Shown here piece after piece: positions 8,192 to 18,906 of a DNA stretch of 20,360 nucleotides (position 1 is its first letter; every line of letters starts with the position of its first letter). The position numbers and the translations under genes are program-made. Location of the stretch: assembly GCA_015852425.1 (NCBI GenBank), contig JAAAIG010000708.1, positions 1 to 20,360 on the forward strand, given 5' to 3'. The notes under the pieces are model-generated. The model did no database searches, was not told the origin of the DNA, and was given only the letters and a program-made list of their open reading frames with translations. Source of the stretch: Gryganskiella cystojenkinii (taxonomy: Eukaryota; Mortierellomycota; Mortierellomycetes; Mortierellales; Mortierellaceae).

Positions 8192-8470
8192 GATGGGCGT
8201 ATGCGGTGATGTGAAGTGATGAGGGTCGACAAAGATGAAAAGAAAAAGTAGAACCAATGGGGAAATCGATCACTGCTATGCTGTCATCCACTGGTCTGTT
8301 TTTTCACTACAAAAAAAAAGGACTGGTCAGGAAGCATAAGCCACCCGTGACTGTCTTTATTCTTTTTTGTCTCTGTCCAAAGGGCAGAGAGGACCCCTTC
8401 CAACCTCTGTTCATTCAACCGACCAAACTCAACTTCCCACTACCAGGACACGGGCAGACATCAGGCAACC
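8192..8470. promoter_or_regulatory. Bidirectional promoter region between DRG1 and PRP16
   Basis: The two starts are 279 bp apart and face away from each other, so both promoters must lie here. A CCAAT box is present at 8254-8258, 63 bp from the DRG1 start and 213 bp from the PRP16 start. An A9 run sits near 8312, and the PRP16 side is pyrimidine/CA-rich as in fungal leaders. No TATA box is evident. Confidence 0.6.
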
Positions 8471-11400
8471 ATGTCCAACCTGGAACACGACATTGCCATC
8501 GAGCTATCGCGAGCACTTAACCTCGTCAACGCCAATGACCTTTTGGCTCGACAGGTCATCCAGATTGCTCGCAACCATTCCCAAGTCAGCCAATTCGTCA
8601 AAGGTACAGGCACACTCGTTCATCTCTTTAGAGCCGCGCCACCATGACCTTTGCAATAAACCATCCCAGGCAGAGTCAAAGAGGAGACAGAATGCATAGA
8701 AGACGCATAAATTCATCCTCATGCTAACCATATCACTTGTTCATCCTCTCTGCTAATATAAAACGTAGCATGCGCCGCATTCGGAAAGTTTAAAGAGGAC
8801 TTTCTGTTGGGTATCTATCAAAGGATCCAGAACTATGACGAGGAGCATGGTGCCAATGGGACCGGGGCGCAGTTATCCGGAAATAAAAAGGACCCGAAGG
8901 ATAATGGATCGGTGAATGGATCAGGCGTAGCATTGTCCAACTTTACAAGGTCCTACGATGATGAAGACGAGGCAACCGCACCGGTCATGCAAGGAGGACT
9001 GCAGAAAAAAGTCAAATCTGCGACAGACGACGTAAGGATCGATCTATTATCGCCGCAATGTCTGATATGACATATACCAGTGACTCATCATTAATGTGCG
9101 CTTCTTCTGTCGTGATCTCCCATAGCGCCATGTGTTCAAAGCGCCTTCTGTCCCTGTTGGAGTCTCGCGGCTAGGACTCGACAAACTCGCCAAAGAAAAA
9201 AGAGAGGAGCGTGATCGAGCAGCACAGCAATCTGACCCCCAAAAGATCAAGCTCCAGGTCGAGGATGAGTGGCGAGAGAATAGCGAGGCCTCTATCGAAA
9301 AAGATACCCAGAACCCCGATGGTGGATTGTTCAAGCGACCCCAGTCCTCCTCTTCCGACATGAAGACTGCCCAAGCTCAGTACCGGTCAAAACGCATGGA
9401 AACACCCTCACATCCAGGTGGCGTCAGTCAAGAAGCTCTGAGACGAGTTGAAGAGCGACGACAGCGTGAACGGAACCGAGGAGGACTGCATGATAGAGCG
9501 CAGGATAGTCGAGATCGGGACAGAGATGATGACCGATCCAGAGATCGAGGCCGTTATAGCAGGGATGATGATCGATCCAAGGATCGCGATGACCGAGACC
9601 GAAGGAGTAGTCGAGACAGTCGGGATAGCAGGGATGGCCGAGATCGGGAATGGGTGAGAGACCGCGACCGATCCAGGCGGGACGATGATTATGATCGGGA
9701 CCGTAGCAGCACAAACGATCGGGATCGTCGAGATGATAGACGGAGTACGGACCGATACGATGATCGTCCCAAAGGAAGTGTTACCCCGAGGCGCCCAGAT
9801 TTCTCAAGCGAACCCAGGAGTTCCCGACCGAACAGAAGTGAATGGGATGCTACACCATCTAGGACTGGAAGTAGCACAGATCGAACCCTGCAAGGAGGAC
9901 TCACTCCTCGAAGAGGTAGGACCTATTTTGATACATGCCATCAATATGACCTCAAGCGCTTTGTATTAATGATGACATAATTCGTGATGATAGATTACAG
10001 ACCACCTACTCAAAGTCGAGGATCCTCCGATTGGGATATGGTTACGCCACGTGTCTCTTCCTCAGCATATGACGACAGGATAGATACCTTTCCTGACGAA
10101 AGCTTTGAGGACCAGGCCGACAAGGAAGATTGGGAACACGAGCAACAGCAAATGGATCGTGAGTGGTACAACATGGAGGAGACTGGAGGCGCCATGGACG
10201 AAAGCTACAACCCTTTCTCTCATTACGAGGAACATGATCACCAGAAGGAGGTGGAACTTGAAAAAAAGGCTATCAAAAAGGTCTCTGCTCGTCAGGCTCA
10301 ATATAACAAGGACAATGAGATGTGGGAGACCAATCGGATGTTGACCAGTGGTGTCTTTCAGCGCACGGAGGTTGATACAGACTTTGACGACGAAGCCGAG
10401 GCTCGCGTACATTTGTTGGTCCATGATATCAAGCCGCCGTTCTTGGACGGACGAGTTGTTTTCACCAAGCAAGTCGAGGCGGTTCAGTCAGTCAAGGATC
10501 CTACTTCCGACATGGCCATCTTTTCTCGCAAAGGGAGTGCTCTTGTCCGTGAGAAACGTGAGCAGGCAGAGAGACTTAAGGCCGCGCCAAAGTTTCAAGT
10601 CGCAGGCACCGCCCTCGGTAATGTCATGGGACTCGAGAATCCCGAGGATCAAGCTAACGCAGAAGCTGCAGAGGCTGCAGCCAAGGCAAAGTCAACGGGC
10701 GAGGAGGACGACGACATGGATGGCAAGGGTGATTCACAATTTGCATCGCATCTCAAGACCTCGGAAGCCGCCAGTGCCTTTTCCAAGAGCAAGTCCATGA
10801 AGGAACAACGCGAGTATCTACCAGCGTTTGCCGTCCGAGAAGAGCTTATGCGTGTGATTCGGGATAACCAGGTCATTATTGTTGTTGGAGAAACTGGATC
10901 AGGAAAGACGACTCAGTTAACTCAGTTCCTGCACGAGGACGGATACAGTACCTTTGGCATGATTGGATGTACTCAGCCCCGTCGTGTTGCCGCCATGTCT
11001 GTTGCCCGTCGTGTGTCCGAGGAGATGGGATGCAAGCTGGGATCTACAGTCGGATATGCGATTCGTTTCGAGGATGTCACTTCCAAGGACACGGTGATCA
11101 AATATATGACTGATGGTGTTCTTTTGCGGGAGTCTATCCGCGAGGGTGATCTGGATCACTACAGTGCTATCATCATGGACGAAGCTCACGAGCGGTCTCT
11201 GAATACGGATGTGCTCATGGGCTTGATGAAGAAAATCCTTGCAAGAAGACGAGACTTGAAGCTGATTGTTACCTCTGCCACAATGAACGCAGACAAGGTA
11301 TGTTATTGCTCAATTGTTGTAAAGTCTGTGATTTTTGCAAACCATCTTGCTGAATCTAACTGACTAACTCTATGTGTTATAATTTCTTGTAATAGTTCTC

Positions 11401-13015
11401 CTCGTTCTATGGCAATGCTGCTACGTTCACCATCCCTGGACGAACCTTCCCTGTTGACATTATGTTTAGTAAAGTGCCTTGCGAGGATTACGTCGACAGT
11501 GCGGTCAAGCAAGTCCTGGCCATTCATCTTGGACAACCTGGTGGTGATATTCTTGTATTCATGACCGGTCAAGAAGATATCGAGATCACCTGTCAAGTAC
11601 TGAGCGAACGTCTGGCGCAGATCGATAACGCACCGCCGTTGTCAGTCTTGCCCATCTACTCGCAGATGCCAGCAGATCTTCAGGCCAAGATCTTTGAACC
11701 TGGCGAGAACAATGCTCGCAAATGTGTCGTTGCCACCAACATTGGAGAGACTTCTCTGACGATCGACGGTATCCTGTACGTCGTCGATGCTGGCTATGTC
11801 AAGCTTAAGGTGTTTAACCCTAAGATTGGCATGGATTCACTTCAGATCACGCCCATCTCTCAAGCCAACGCCAACCAGCGGTCCGGACGTGCAGGCCGTA
11901 CAGGGCCGGGAACGTCTTGGAGACTGTACACGGAGCAGGCTTTTGTCTACGAGATGTTTGTGAATCCGATTCCAGAGATTCAACGAACCAACTTGGCTTC
12001 GGTTGTCCTTCAGCTCAAATCGCTCAATGTCAAGAATTTGCTCGAGTTTGATTTCATGGACCCACCTCCCCAGGACAACTTGCTCAACTCGATGTATCAG
12101 CTCTGGATCCAGGGAGCGCTCGACAATACGGGCGAACTTACACCAATGGGTAAAAAGATGGCCGTCTTCCCGACGGAACCTTCTTTGGCCAAGATGCTGA
12201 TTGTAGCCGAGAAGATGGGCTGTACGGCCGAGATCGTGACGATCGTGTCGATGTTGTCAGTACCGACCGTCTTTTATCGCCCCAAGGAGCGATTGGAGGA
12301 ATCGGATGCCGCAAGAGAAAAGTTTTTCGTCCCAGAAAGTGATCACTTGACGCTGCTGAATGTTTATACGCAATGGCGATCAAACGGATATCGGGACGAT
12401 TGGTGTCTCAAGCATTTTGTCCAACCCAAGGCGATGCGCAAGGCACGCGAGGTCCGATCCCAGCTCATGGATATGATGAAGTCTGAAAAGATTCCCTATA
12501 TCTCTTGCAATACGGACTGGGACGTTATCCGCAAGTGTGTTTGTTCAGCATATTTCCATCAGGCAGGACGTATCAAGGCCTTGGGCGAGTATGTCAACTG
12601 TCGCACGGGCATGCCCTGTCATCTTCACCCGACCTCGGCATTGTATGGTCTCGGTTATAACCCGGACTACATTGTCTACCACGAGTTGGTGATGACTTCC
12701 AAGGAGTATATGCAGTGTGTGACCTCGGTCGATCCACACTGGCTTGCAGAGCTGGGACCAATGTTTTATTCTGTCAAAGAAAAGTCGTACACACACCGAG
12801 AGAAACGAGCAGCGACGAAGGCTGAGGAGGCTCGAATGGCACTCGAGATGGATTTGAAGCAGACGAGGGAAAAGGAGGAGCGGGAGACAAAGGCGGCAGA
12901 GGCCGCACTGAAGGGAGAGGGATCTGGAGGAGCAGCCGAGGCACGGTTTAGGATCGCGACGCCTGGGTTCCGTTCACCAGGTACCCCTATACGCAAACGT
13001 AGGCTTGGTATTTGA
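8471..13015 (+). CDS. PRP16: Pre-mRNA splicing DEAH-box ATPase Prp16/DHX38, 1369 aa, five exons
   Basis: Prp16 remodels the spliceosome after the first transesterification, using ATP. Exons are 8471-8603, 8769-9031, 9126-9915, 9994-11297 and 11396-13015; introns are 165, 94, 78 and 98 nt (the last has CTAAC branch-point-like text). Residues 1-70 form a helical module. The family block [11 protein letters not shown] starts exon 3. An Arg-Asp/Ser-rich segment covers about 250-345. The Prp16-specific block [12 protein letters not shown]...[13 protein letters not shown] lies near 503-556. Helicase motifs: I GETGSGKT (694-701), Ia [15 protein letters not shown] (791-794), III SAT (823-825), [19 protein letters not shown] (944-950), [12 protein letters not shown] (991-1000). 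HA2 follows ([23 protein letters not shown]), then the OB fold ([16 protein letters not shown]) and a charged tail ending RKRRLGI. Motif V has Gly where Ala is usual. It is longer than human (about 1227 aa), mainly through the N-terminus. The N-terminal block and the 503-556 region distinguish it from Prp2, Prp22 and Prp43. Confidence 0.95.
9495..9760 (+). repeat. Degenerate Arg-Asp/Arg-Ser coding repeat in PRP16
   Basis: GAYCGR-type units repeat irregularly and encode a run of RD, RS and DR dipeptides (about residues 256-344). The same kind of RD/RS segment occurs in metazoan DHX38 and is typical of splicing factors, where it mediates protein contacts and phosphorylation. Confidence 0.8.
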
Positions 13016-13140
13016 TCTGTTTATGCAGTAAAGTAGATCAGTAAAACGACGATTTTTGTTTCCTTTTTTCTCAGGGGACATTCCTGGCCAACAGGCCCTT
13101 TTCAAGCAGAGAATTTCAGAAAATGAAAAAAAGGAAGAAA

Positions 13141-13148
13141 CACGTGAC
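13141..13148 (+). promoter_or_regulatory. E-box CACGTGAC upstream of SEC61
   Basis: A CACGTG core, the site of bHLH regulators such as Cbf1/Pho4 in yeasts, about 320 bp before the SEC61 start. A single 6-bp match is weak evidence on its own. Confidence 0.3.
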
Positions 13149-13216
13149 TAAAAGCTCCACAAAGTTTGAGGCACACGAAGTTGAAGACTTTAAAAGACGG
13201 CAGTTGGCTTGCTCTG

Positions 13217-13221
13217 ATTGG
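13217..13221 (-). promoter_or_regulatory. Inverted CCAAT box upstream of SEC61
   Basis: ATTGG on the plus strand, 242 bp before the SEC61 start, in the context GATTGGTC that fits HAP/NF-Y sites. Candidate only. Confidence 0.35.
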
Positions 13222-13462
13222 TCGGATCTGTGCGCGCTTCTTTTGTGGTCTCGTTCTCGCTCTCTCGCTTTCTTTTTTCTTCTGTCTGAATCTCATCTGC
13301 TCCCTTTTTTTATTTTCTCATCTCTTTCAATCGTTCCCTTCATCACTCCTCCCTCCTCCTTCTCCTGTCTCTGTCTCGGTCGTCCTTTCACCGTCTGCAA
13401 GCACCTGTCTCTCCTTTCGCAGCCGACCGTCTGTTTCTGTCTCTCTGTCTCCTGTTGTCAAC

Positions 13463-15610
13463 ATGGCTGGCTGTAAGTTTTCCAGATTTGAATCATCTTC
13501 AGGAACCAAATCTGCCACCTTGTTCACTCTATCGACTTTGCGGGCGACGAGTTTTCCCTATAAACGCCCCTTATTACTGGATCGATGGTAAACGGACAGG
13601 ATACAAAGCGGGAACGCATTGAGCACTCTCAGTACAGTAGTGATCTATCATTCTCACGCCCTGGAACGCATACACCCCCCTGAAGGCACCTTCTCGCTGA
13701 TCGAGCGAGCTATTATGCGCCGATCGTGTATCCTCAGTCTTTAGCAGACTTCGTGCGCGATGAAAAAAGCAGAAAAAGAAAGCCATTAAACTAACGACCA
13801 TCTCTCCATCCTCGCTTTGTATCCAATAGTCCGTTTCCTGCACTTGATCAGGCCCTTTATGGCCGTCCTCCCCGAGATTGCTGCTCCTGAGCGCAAGGTA
13901 TGTTTGCACCCCGCCCCATCTGTAGTTTAATCAATGGAAAAAAATAAGATGAGAGGCGTAATGGCGCACTCGCATGAATCAAAAAGAAAAAAAAAAAGTG
14001 CATTGACATAGAAGTACCCGAGCATCTGTCTATTCTCGAGCAACTCTTTATCCCTTAATTCTACAGACGCTTCTCACGCATAACAGGTGATTAACCTCAT
14101 CTTGGAATCCTCTCTCTCTCTTTCTCTCTCTCTCGCTCTATCTCTTCTGCTTCGTAACTCGTAGATCCCCTTCAGGCAAAAGGTTCTTTGGACTGCTGTT
14201 ACCCTCTTCATCTTCTTGGTTTGCTCCCAGGTTCCTTTGTACGGTATCATGTCCTCGGACTCTTCGGATCCTCTCTACTGGATGCGTGCTATCCTCGCCT
14301 CTAACCGTGGTACCCTCATGGAGCTCGGTATTACCCCCGTTGTTACCTCGGGCATGTTCATGCAGCTCCTTGCTGGTGCCAACCTCATTGAAGTCGACTA
14401 CAGCCTCAAGGAGGATCGTTCCCTCTTCAACGGAGCTCAGAAGTGTAAGTACTTGTTACGTTGATCAGTTCATGGGAAACAGTTGGTTTTTGAGGTGTCC
14501 AAAACTCATTGTCTCCTATTATCATCCTTCCTACGCATAGTGTTCGCTGTTTTGATTGCTTTCGGTCAGGCCACTGTTTCGGTCATGAACGGATTGTATG
14601 GTCCCCCCTCCGAGTTGGGAGCCGGTATTTGCTTGCTCTTGATCCTCCAGTTGGTTGTTGCCGGTGTCATTGTCGTTCTTCTGGATGAGCTCTTGCAGAA
14701 GGGTTACGGTCTCGGCTCTGGTATCTCTCTTTTCATCGCTACCAACGTCTGTGAGACCATCCTCTGGAAGGCCCTCAGCCCTACCACCTACAATGTCGGT
14801 AACGGACCCGAGTTCGAGGGTGCCTTGATCGCCTTCTTCCACTTGCTCTTCACCCGCTCCAACAAGTCCCGTGCCTTGAAGGAGGCCTTCTATCGCCAGA
14901 ACTTGCCCAACGTTATGAACTTGTTGGCTACCGTCTTGATTTTTGCCATCGTTATCTACCTCCAGGGTTTCCGTGTCGAGCTCCCCGTCAAGTCTTCTCG
15001 TTTCCGTGGTCAGCGTGGTACCTACCCCATCAAGTTGTTCTACACCTCCAACATGCCCATCATGCTGCAATCGGCCTTGACCTCCAACTTGTTCATGATC
15101 TCCCAGATGGTTCACACCCGCTTCCCCGAGAACATCCTTGTCCGCATCCTCGGTACCTGGACCCCTTACCAGGGCACCAACCAGATGATTGCCTCCGGTG
15201 GTCTTGCCTACTATATCTCGCCTCCTCACAGCATCTCTGAGGCTCTCTTGGACCCCATCCACACTGTTGTCTATGTTACCTTCATGTTGACTGCCTGCGC
15301 TTTGTTGTCCAAGACCTGGATCGAGGTTTCTGGATCTTCTCCCCGTGATGTTGCCAAGCAGCTCAAGGACCAGGATATGGTCATGGCCGGTCATCGCGAT
15401 GCCTCGATGTACAAGGAGTTGAAGCGTGTCATCCCCACTGCTGCCGCTTTCGGTGGTGCTGTTTTGGGTGCTGTCTCTGTCTTTGCTGATTTGATCGGTG
15501 CCATTGGCTCCGGTACCGGTATTTTGTTGTGCACAACCATCATTTACCAGTACTGGGAGATGTTTGTCAAGGAGTCCATGGAGAACTCTGGCAACGCCCT
15601 CGCTTTCTAA
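13463..15610 (+). CDS. SEC61: Protein translocation channel subunit Sec61 alpha, 475 aa, four coding exons
   Basis: Sec61 alpha forms the ER protein-conducting channel with Sec61 beta and gamma; OST docks beside it. Exons are 13463-13472 (10 nt), 13830-13897, 14165-14444 and 14541-15610 (1428 nt in all). Introns are 357, 267 and 96 nt with GTAAGT or GTATGT donors. The protein starts [20 protein letters not shown], as in the family, once the tiny first exon is joined. It continues with [21 protein letters not shown] and [20 protein letters not shown] near the plug and second transmembrane helix, [19 protein letters not shown], and the cytosolic loop before and after [19 protein letters not shown] text. 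It ends in the short hydrophilic tail [13 protein letters not shown]. About ten transmembrane helices can be recognised. The length is one residue short of human Sec61A1. Codon use is strongly biased (AAC, AAG, TTG, GGT, GTC), as in highly expressed fungal genes. The length and start leave little doubt; Ssh1-type paralogues diverge much more. Confidence 0.97.
13473..13829 (+). other. Long first intron of SEC61 (357 nt)
   Basis: It follows a 10-nt coding exon (ATG GCT GGC T), starts GTAAGT and ends CCAATAG. It may hold transcriptional or splicing control sequence, as first introns near the start codon of strongly expressed genes sometimes do. No RNA gene was recognised inside. Confidence 0.75.
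14109..14147 (+). repeat. CT-rich simple repeat in SEC61 intron 2
   Basis: Nearly pure (CT)n with a few interruptions, 18-56 nt before the intron's 3' splice site (14164). The tract is in the position of an extended polypyrimidine tract for this 267-nt intron. Confidence 0.8.
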
Positions 15611-16009
15611 ACCGGCAGACTTTGAACCGGCAGATGGTGTTTTCTTCTCATTTTTTTAATTATCACAATCGCAGCTCTCCTCTGCACTCTCTTTTCTTTT
15701 TTTTCTTTTGTAGACACTGTCTTTTTTCATCCTCTATGTACATCATTAAAATCATAGCTTTTCCCTACTTTGCGCCATGATTTATTCGTGCCATCTTGTT
15801 CAAGTCCTTCAACTTTTGCACAAAAAAAAAAAAAAAAAACGGACCTGGATATATTAGCAGTCACATTGATCGCAGTCAACAACAAATAAGGCTTTCGCCT
15901 CTCTTTGCTTTGTCCATTCATACCTTCGCAGTCTACAATTCCCACTCTCTTCTCGTAGCATTGTCCCAATTCCTCGGGGACCTCCACTTTCAAAAAGGTC
16001 TCCCTTGTA
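15611..16009. other. Spacer: SEC61 3' UTR and exonuclease-gene promoter
   Basis: This 399-bp stretch lies between two plus-strand genes. It begins with T-rich 3' UTR sequence, contains an 18-bp A-run (15822-15839), and ends in a CT-rich leader before the ATG at 16010. No AATAAA was found close to the SEC61 stop. No recognisable coding content. Confidence 0.6.
15822..15839 (+). repeat. Poly(A) homopolymer, 18 bp
   Basis: Uninterrupted run of 18 A, 211 bp past the SEC61 stop. There is no duplicated flank, so it is a simple-sequence tract; its position would suit a boundary between the two transcription units. Confidence 0.85.
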
Positions 16010-18595
16010 ATGTTTAACTGCACCCTCCGTTCGTTTGCATCCCGCACTCAATCGCACTCTCATTCATTGCCATTATTTCATTTCAAATCTACTTCTTTGC
16101 CACCAACAACATCGTCAAAGACTCTCTCCTGGTTCCATACCTCCACTCACTCTGCCTCAAGAGCAGAAGCATTACCCAGAGCACATTCAGCAACAACAGC
16201 CACAGCAACAACTTCGACTACGACCCGACGTCAGCCTCCCCCTGAACTCTTGAAGAAGAAGCGAGTCTCCAAGAAGACACTCCTGAACTCCCCTGTGAGG
16301 GATAGGATTACCCCTTCCATCACTACTTCTTCTACTACTTCTACCTTTTCGTCTTCTACGACCACCGTTTCAACCTCTACCACCACCACCGTTGCTCATT
16401 CACCTTCAACCTCGCATTCTACAGGATCCAAGGTTAAACCAGTACACAGGATTTGTCCTATTATGGCGCATAAACATACTCGAAAGGGCCATTCACGCCT
16501 CCCCCCTGCGGTCAAGATGCCTGCCTTTGAGGAGGGCACAGGCTTAGACAACCCCTCTTCGGAAACCATCAGTCCATTGATCCAGATCCTCTGTGAGGCC
16601 ATGGATGAAGGAAAAATCCAGCGCGTTCGAGGCGTCCCCCCTGTCTTCATGGCTTCGACGTACGCAGAGTCTGAGCTGATGATGCAACTCTTTATAGAGT
16701 TTTACGAGAACACTCGAGGATCCCCTGGCCCTGTTGGATTCGATACGGAAACCACCACCCAGTTTGTGACAAAGGAAAAAGAGATGCATGAGGTTTCCTT
16801 GATCCAGATCGCGACCCAGGACATCTGCTTGTTCTTCCAGATCTACAACATCATGGGTATGATGCGCAACCCCGACGCAGCGTTCCCACCTCGGCTGAAA
16901 AAGTTTTTAGAGGACCCGCAGCAATTATTGTTGGGTGTCGGATCCCTGCTCGACGCTCAGGGACTCAACAAGGACTACGGTCTTCAAGTCAGTGGCGTCA
17001 TTGACCTGCAGCAAATGGCGGCCGAAAGACATATTCTCGGAACATCCTTGGCGGATTTAGATGCGTTGTACGGCCGACCAGGGCGAGAAGTTATCAAAAC
17101 CAAGAAATTGCTTGGATGGAACTGGGACAAAGCCGCGTTGAATCATAAATGGGTCTGGTATGCTGCCAAGGATGCCTTTGCTGGCGTGGCGATCTACGAG
17201 AACATGTTGGCGAACAAGACCAAAGAAGGCTACCAATCTTATGCTCAGCGTAATCCTTTGACTGTGAGGCAGACGGCAGAAGACATTCTTGCTCATTTGA
17301 TCAAGCACGCTGGTGTTGGAAGGGTAAGAGGGCTTGAATCTTTATCGAAGATCTTTTCATGAAGAGTCAGTCATATTATATTTCAAGGTGACTAATCGAT
17401 ATTTGAATTGCCCATTGTAAATTAGCCTCAGTCAGTGAACTCGATGTTGACTACCGTCAGCAGAACATACCCTCGTTTCCAAAAGATGTACCAACCCGAA
17501 GAGCGATACCCGCAAGCACAACGCTTTGTTCAGAGATTACTCCGTGAAGGCAAAATCATCCCTGTATCCGTGACCAACAAGCAAGATCAAGAGCATCAGC
17601 AGGAATCGCAGCAGCTGAATGAGGGAAGCAGAGATAAAGCCAACAGCTCAGATCGAGAATTGTGTATCCTCCGCAAGAACGATTTGATCATGATACCTGG
17701 TCTCTCTATCTCGGAGAAGATTCGATCACCCGAAGGCCTGGCCCTGCTTTCCACGTACTTTAATCGTAGCGAACTAGGCCTGTCTTCTATCTCTCCCAAG
17801 GGCAACTCCGTGACGGGACAGAATCATCCTGAGGAACAAGGCGACGAGGACTTGTCGGATCTCCGCTTGTTTTTGGATCTTTCGACGATCTGGAATCGAC
17901 CCCACAGACTCGGAGCCTTCATAAACGTTTTACATCAGGCCAAGATGAGCGTCGAATCGCAAAGGATCCTGAAGGAGGAGGTTGCGCGTCGTGTCGCTGC
18001 TGCTCGCCTGGAGTGGGAGATAAAAAAGGACGGCAGCTCATCCAGCTCCTTGCCGGTCTCGGATCTGTCTTCAAAGTCGAGGTCAGCAACCACGACTACG
18101 GATAAAGCCGCCACTACAACAACGTCAACGAGCACGGCAAACGCCACTTGGGAGACCAAGGATGATACCCAAGACAAGGCAAACAAGGCCGAATCAGGCA
18201 CTACTGTCCCTCTTACCTTCGAAGAAAGCTGGGAAGCTCTGATTGACCGCTCAACGCTTCTAAAACCCAATGTTGACAAGGAGGAAGTAAAGCGGACGAT
18301 GTCCGCGTTTCTGGATCGGCTTTGCAAGCGTCAGCTGATCACTAAAGACGCTGTGAACAACTACGATCTTACACGAACGTTCAAGGCACAGCTCGAGTCT
18401 CTAGACTCTAGAGCCGTTGATGTAGTAGAGATCAAGCCATGGACCATTGTTGTGCCTGGTGTCACAAAAGCGGATAGTGAGTCCGAACCCGAGCGATCGA
18501 CTGTCGAAAAGCGGCCCCGTCTTGAAGCCTCTGAGCTGGACTCAGTCTCGTCCTCTTCAGCGTCTACTCCAGCTTCGTCCTCATGGCTTGTGTAA
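16010..18595 (+). CDS. DEDDy 3'-5' exonuclease-domain protein with unknown C-terminal half, 827 aa
   Basis: Two exons, 16010-17323 and 17426-18595, are joined over a 102-nt phase-0 intron (GTAAGA...TTAG). The exonuclease core (about residues 205-400) has an RNase H-like DnaQ fold of the Rrp6/WRN/EXD2 type. Motif I is GFDTET (D245, E247), motif II GVGSLLDAQGL (D315), and motif III YAAKDAF (Y384, D388). All four acidic residues and the tyrosine are present, so metal-dependent activity is expected. The first 30 residues (MFNCTLRSFASRTQSHSHS...) are basic, hydroxylated and free of acids, like a mitochondrial presequence. Residues 60-140 are Thr/Ser low complexity. An internal Met152 (MAHKHTRKGHSR) could serve as an alternative start. 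The C-terminal half carries no domain I recognise. It has a helical block (RYPQAQRFVQRLLREGKIIPV), a Thr-rich linker, a second helical block near 755, and a KRPRLE-type nuclear signal close to the end. Substrate (DNA or RNA) is unknown. It is tandem with SEC61. Confidence 0.85.
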
Positions 18596-18611
18596 GTGCA
18601 TTACTCAGGTT

Positions 18612-18617
18612 AATAAA
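18612..18617 (+). promoter_or_regulatory. Candidate polyadenylation signal of the exonuclease gene
   Basis: AATAAA starts 17 nt after the stop codon and is followed by a T-run and a T/G-rich stretch, a plausible fungal 3'-end arrangement giving a very short 3' UTR. Confidence 0.5.
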
Positions 18618-18906
18618 ATGTTTTTTTTTTTTTTGCATATTTTTGTTTATTATGATTTGCCGTTGTTGATACCAAGGCTGGGTAAAAGATGGACAAGAAG
18701 GAGAGACCAGTGTCACGAAGGAAGAAGAGGAGAGAGAGAGGGATCTGGGGTATACGGCACCTGGTTCAAGTATGAAGATGATCGAAAACTTCCATCAGAC
18801 AGCAAAGGAAGGAGGAAGAAGGTAACAAAAACGGCTGGGAATCAGAAACAAAAGAGGAAAAGAAAAAAAAAAAGGAGGAAAAAAGAGTGGAGGTGTTGTT
18901 GGCAAA

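Larger units (their letters stand above)
13016..13462 (+). promoter_or_regulatory. PRP16 3' UTR and SEC61 promoter/leader
   Basis: This 447-bp stretch between the PRP16 stop and the SEC61 start holds a CACGTG E-box inside CACGTGAC at 13141-13148, an inverted CCAAT box (ATTGG, 13217-13221), and a long pyrimidine-rich leader from about 13225 to 13455. CT-rich leaders and CCAAT boxes are usual for strongly expressed fungal genes. No clear unfolded-protein-response element was seen. No extra gene. Confidence 0.55.

Noticed and set aside
14531..15394. Long antisense open frame (287 codons) opposite SEC61.
   Set aside because: It is the shadow of a strongly codon-biased real gene; its translation is low-complexity Gly/Asp/Val/Glu text with no family features.
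15931..15944. TCTACAATTCCCAC upstream of the exonuclease gene resembling the vertebrate ZNF143/STAF site.
   Set aside because: The factor is not known to me from fungi, and a single near-match in a pyrimidine-rich leader is weak evidence.
18588..18626. GTAAGT overlapping the stop codon of the exonuclease gene (CTTGTGTAAGTGC), a possible further intron.
   Set aside because: The nearest AG acceptor would make an intron of about 20-30 nt, too short. An AATAAA follows at once, and downstream sequence is purine-rich with no protein-like frame.
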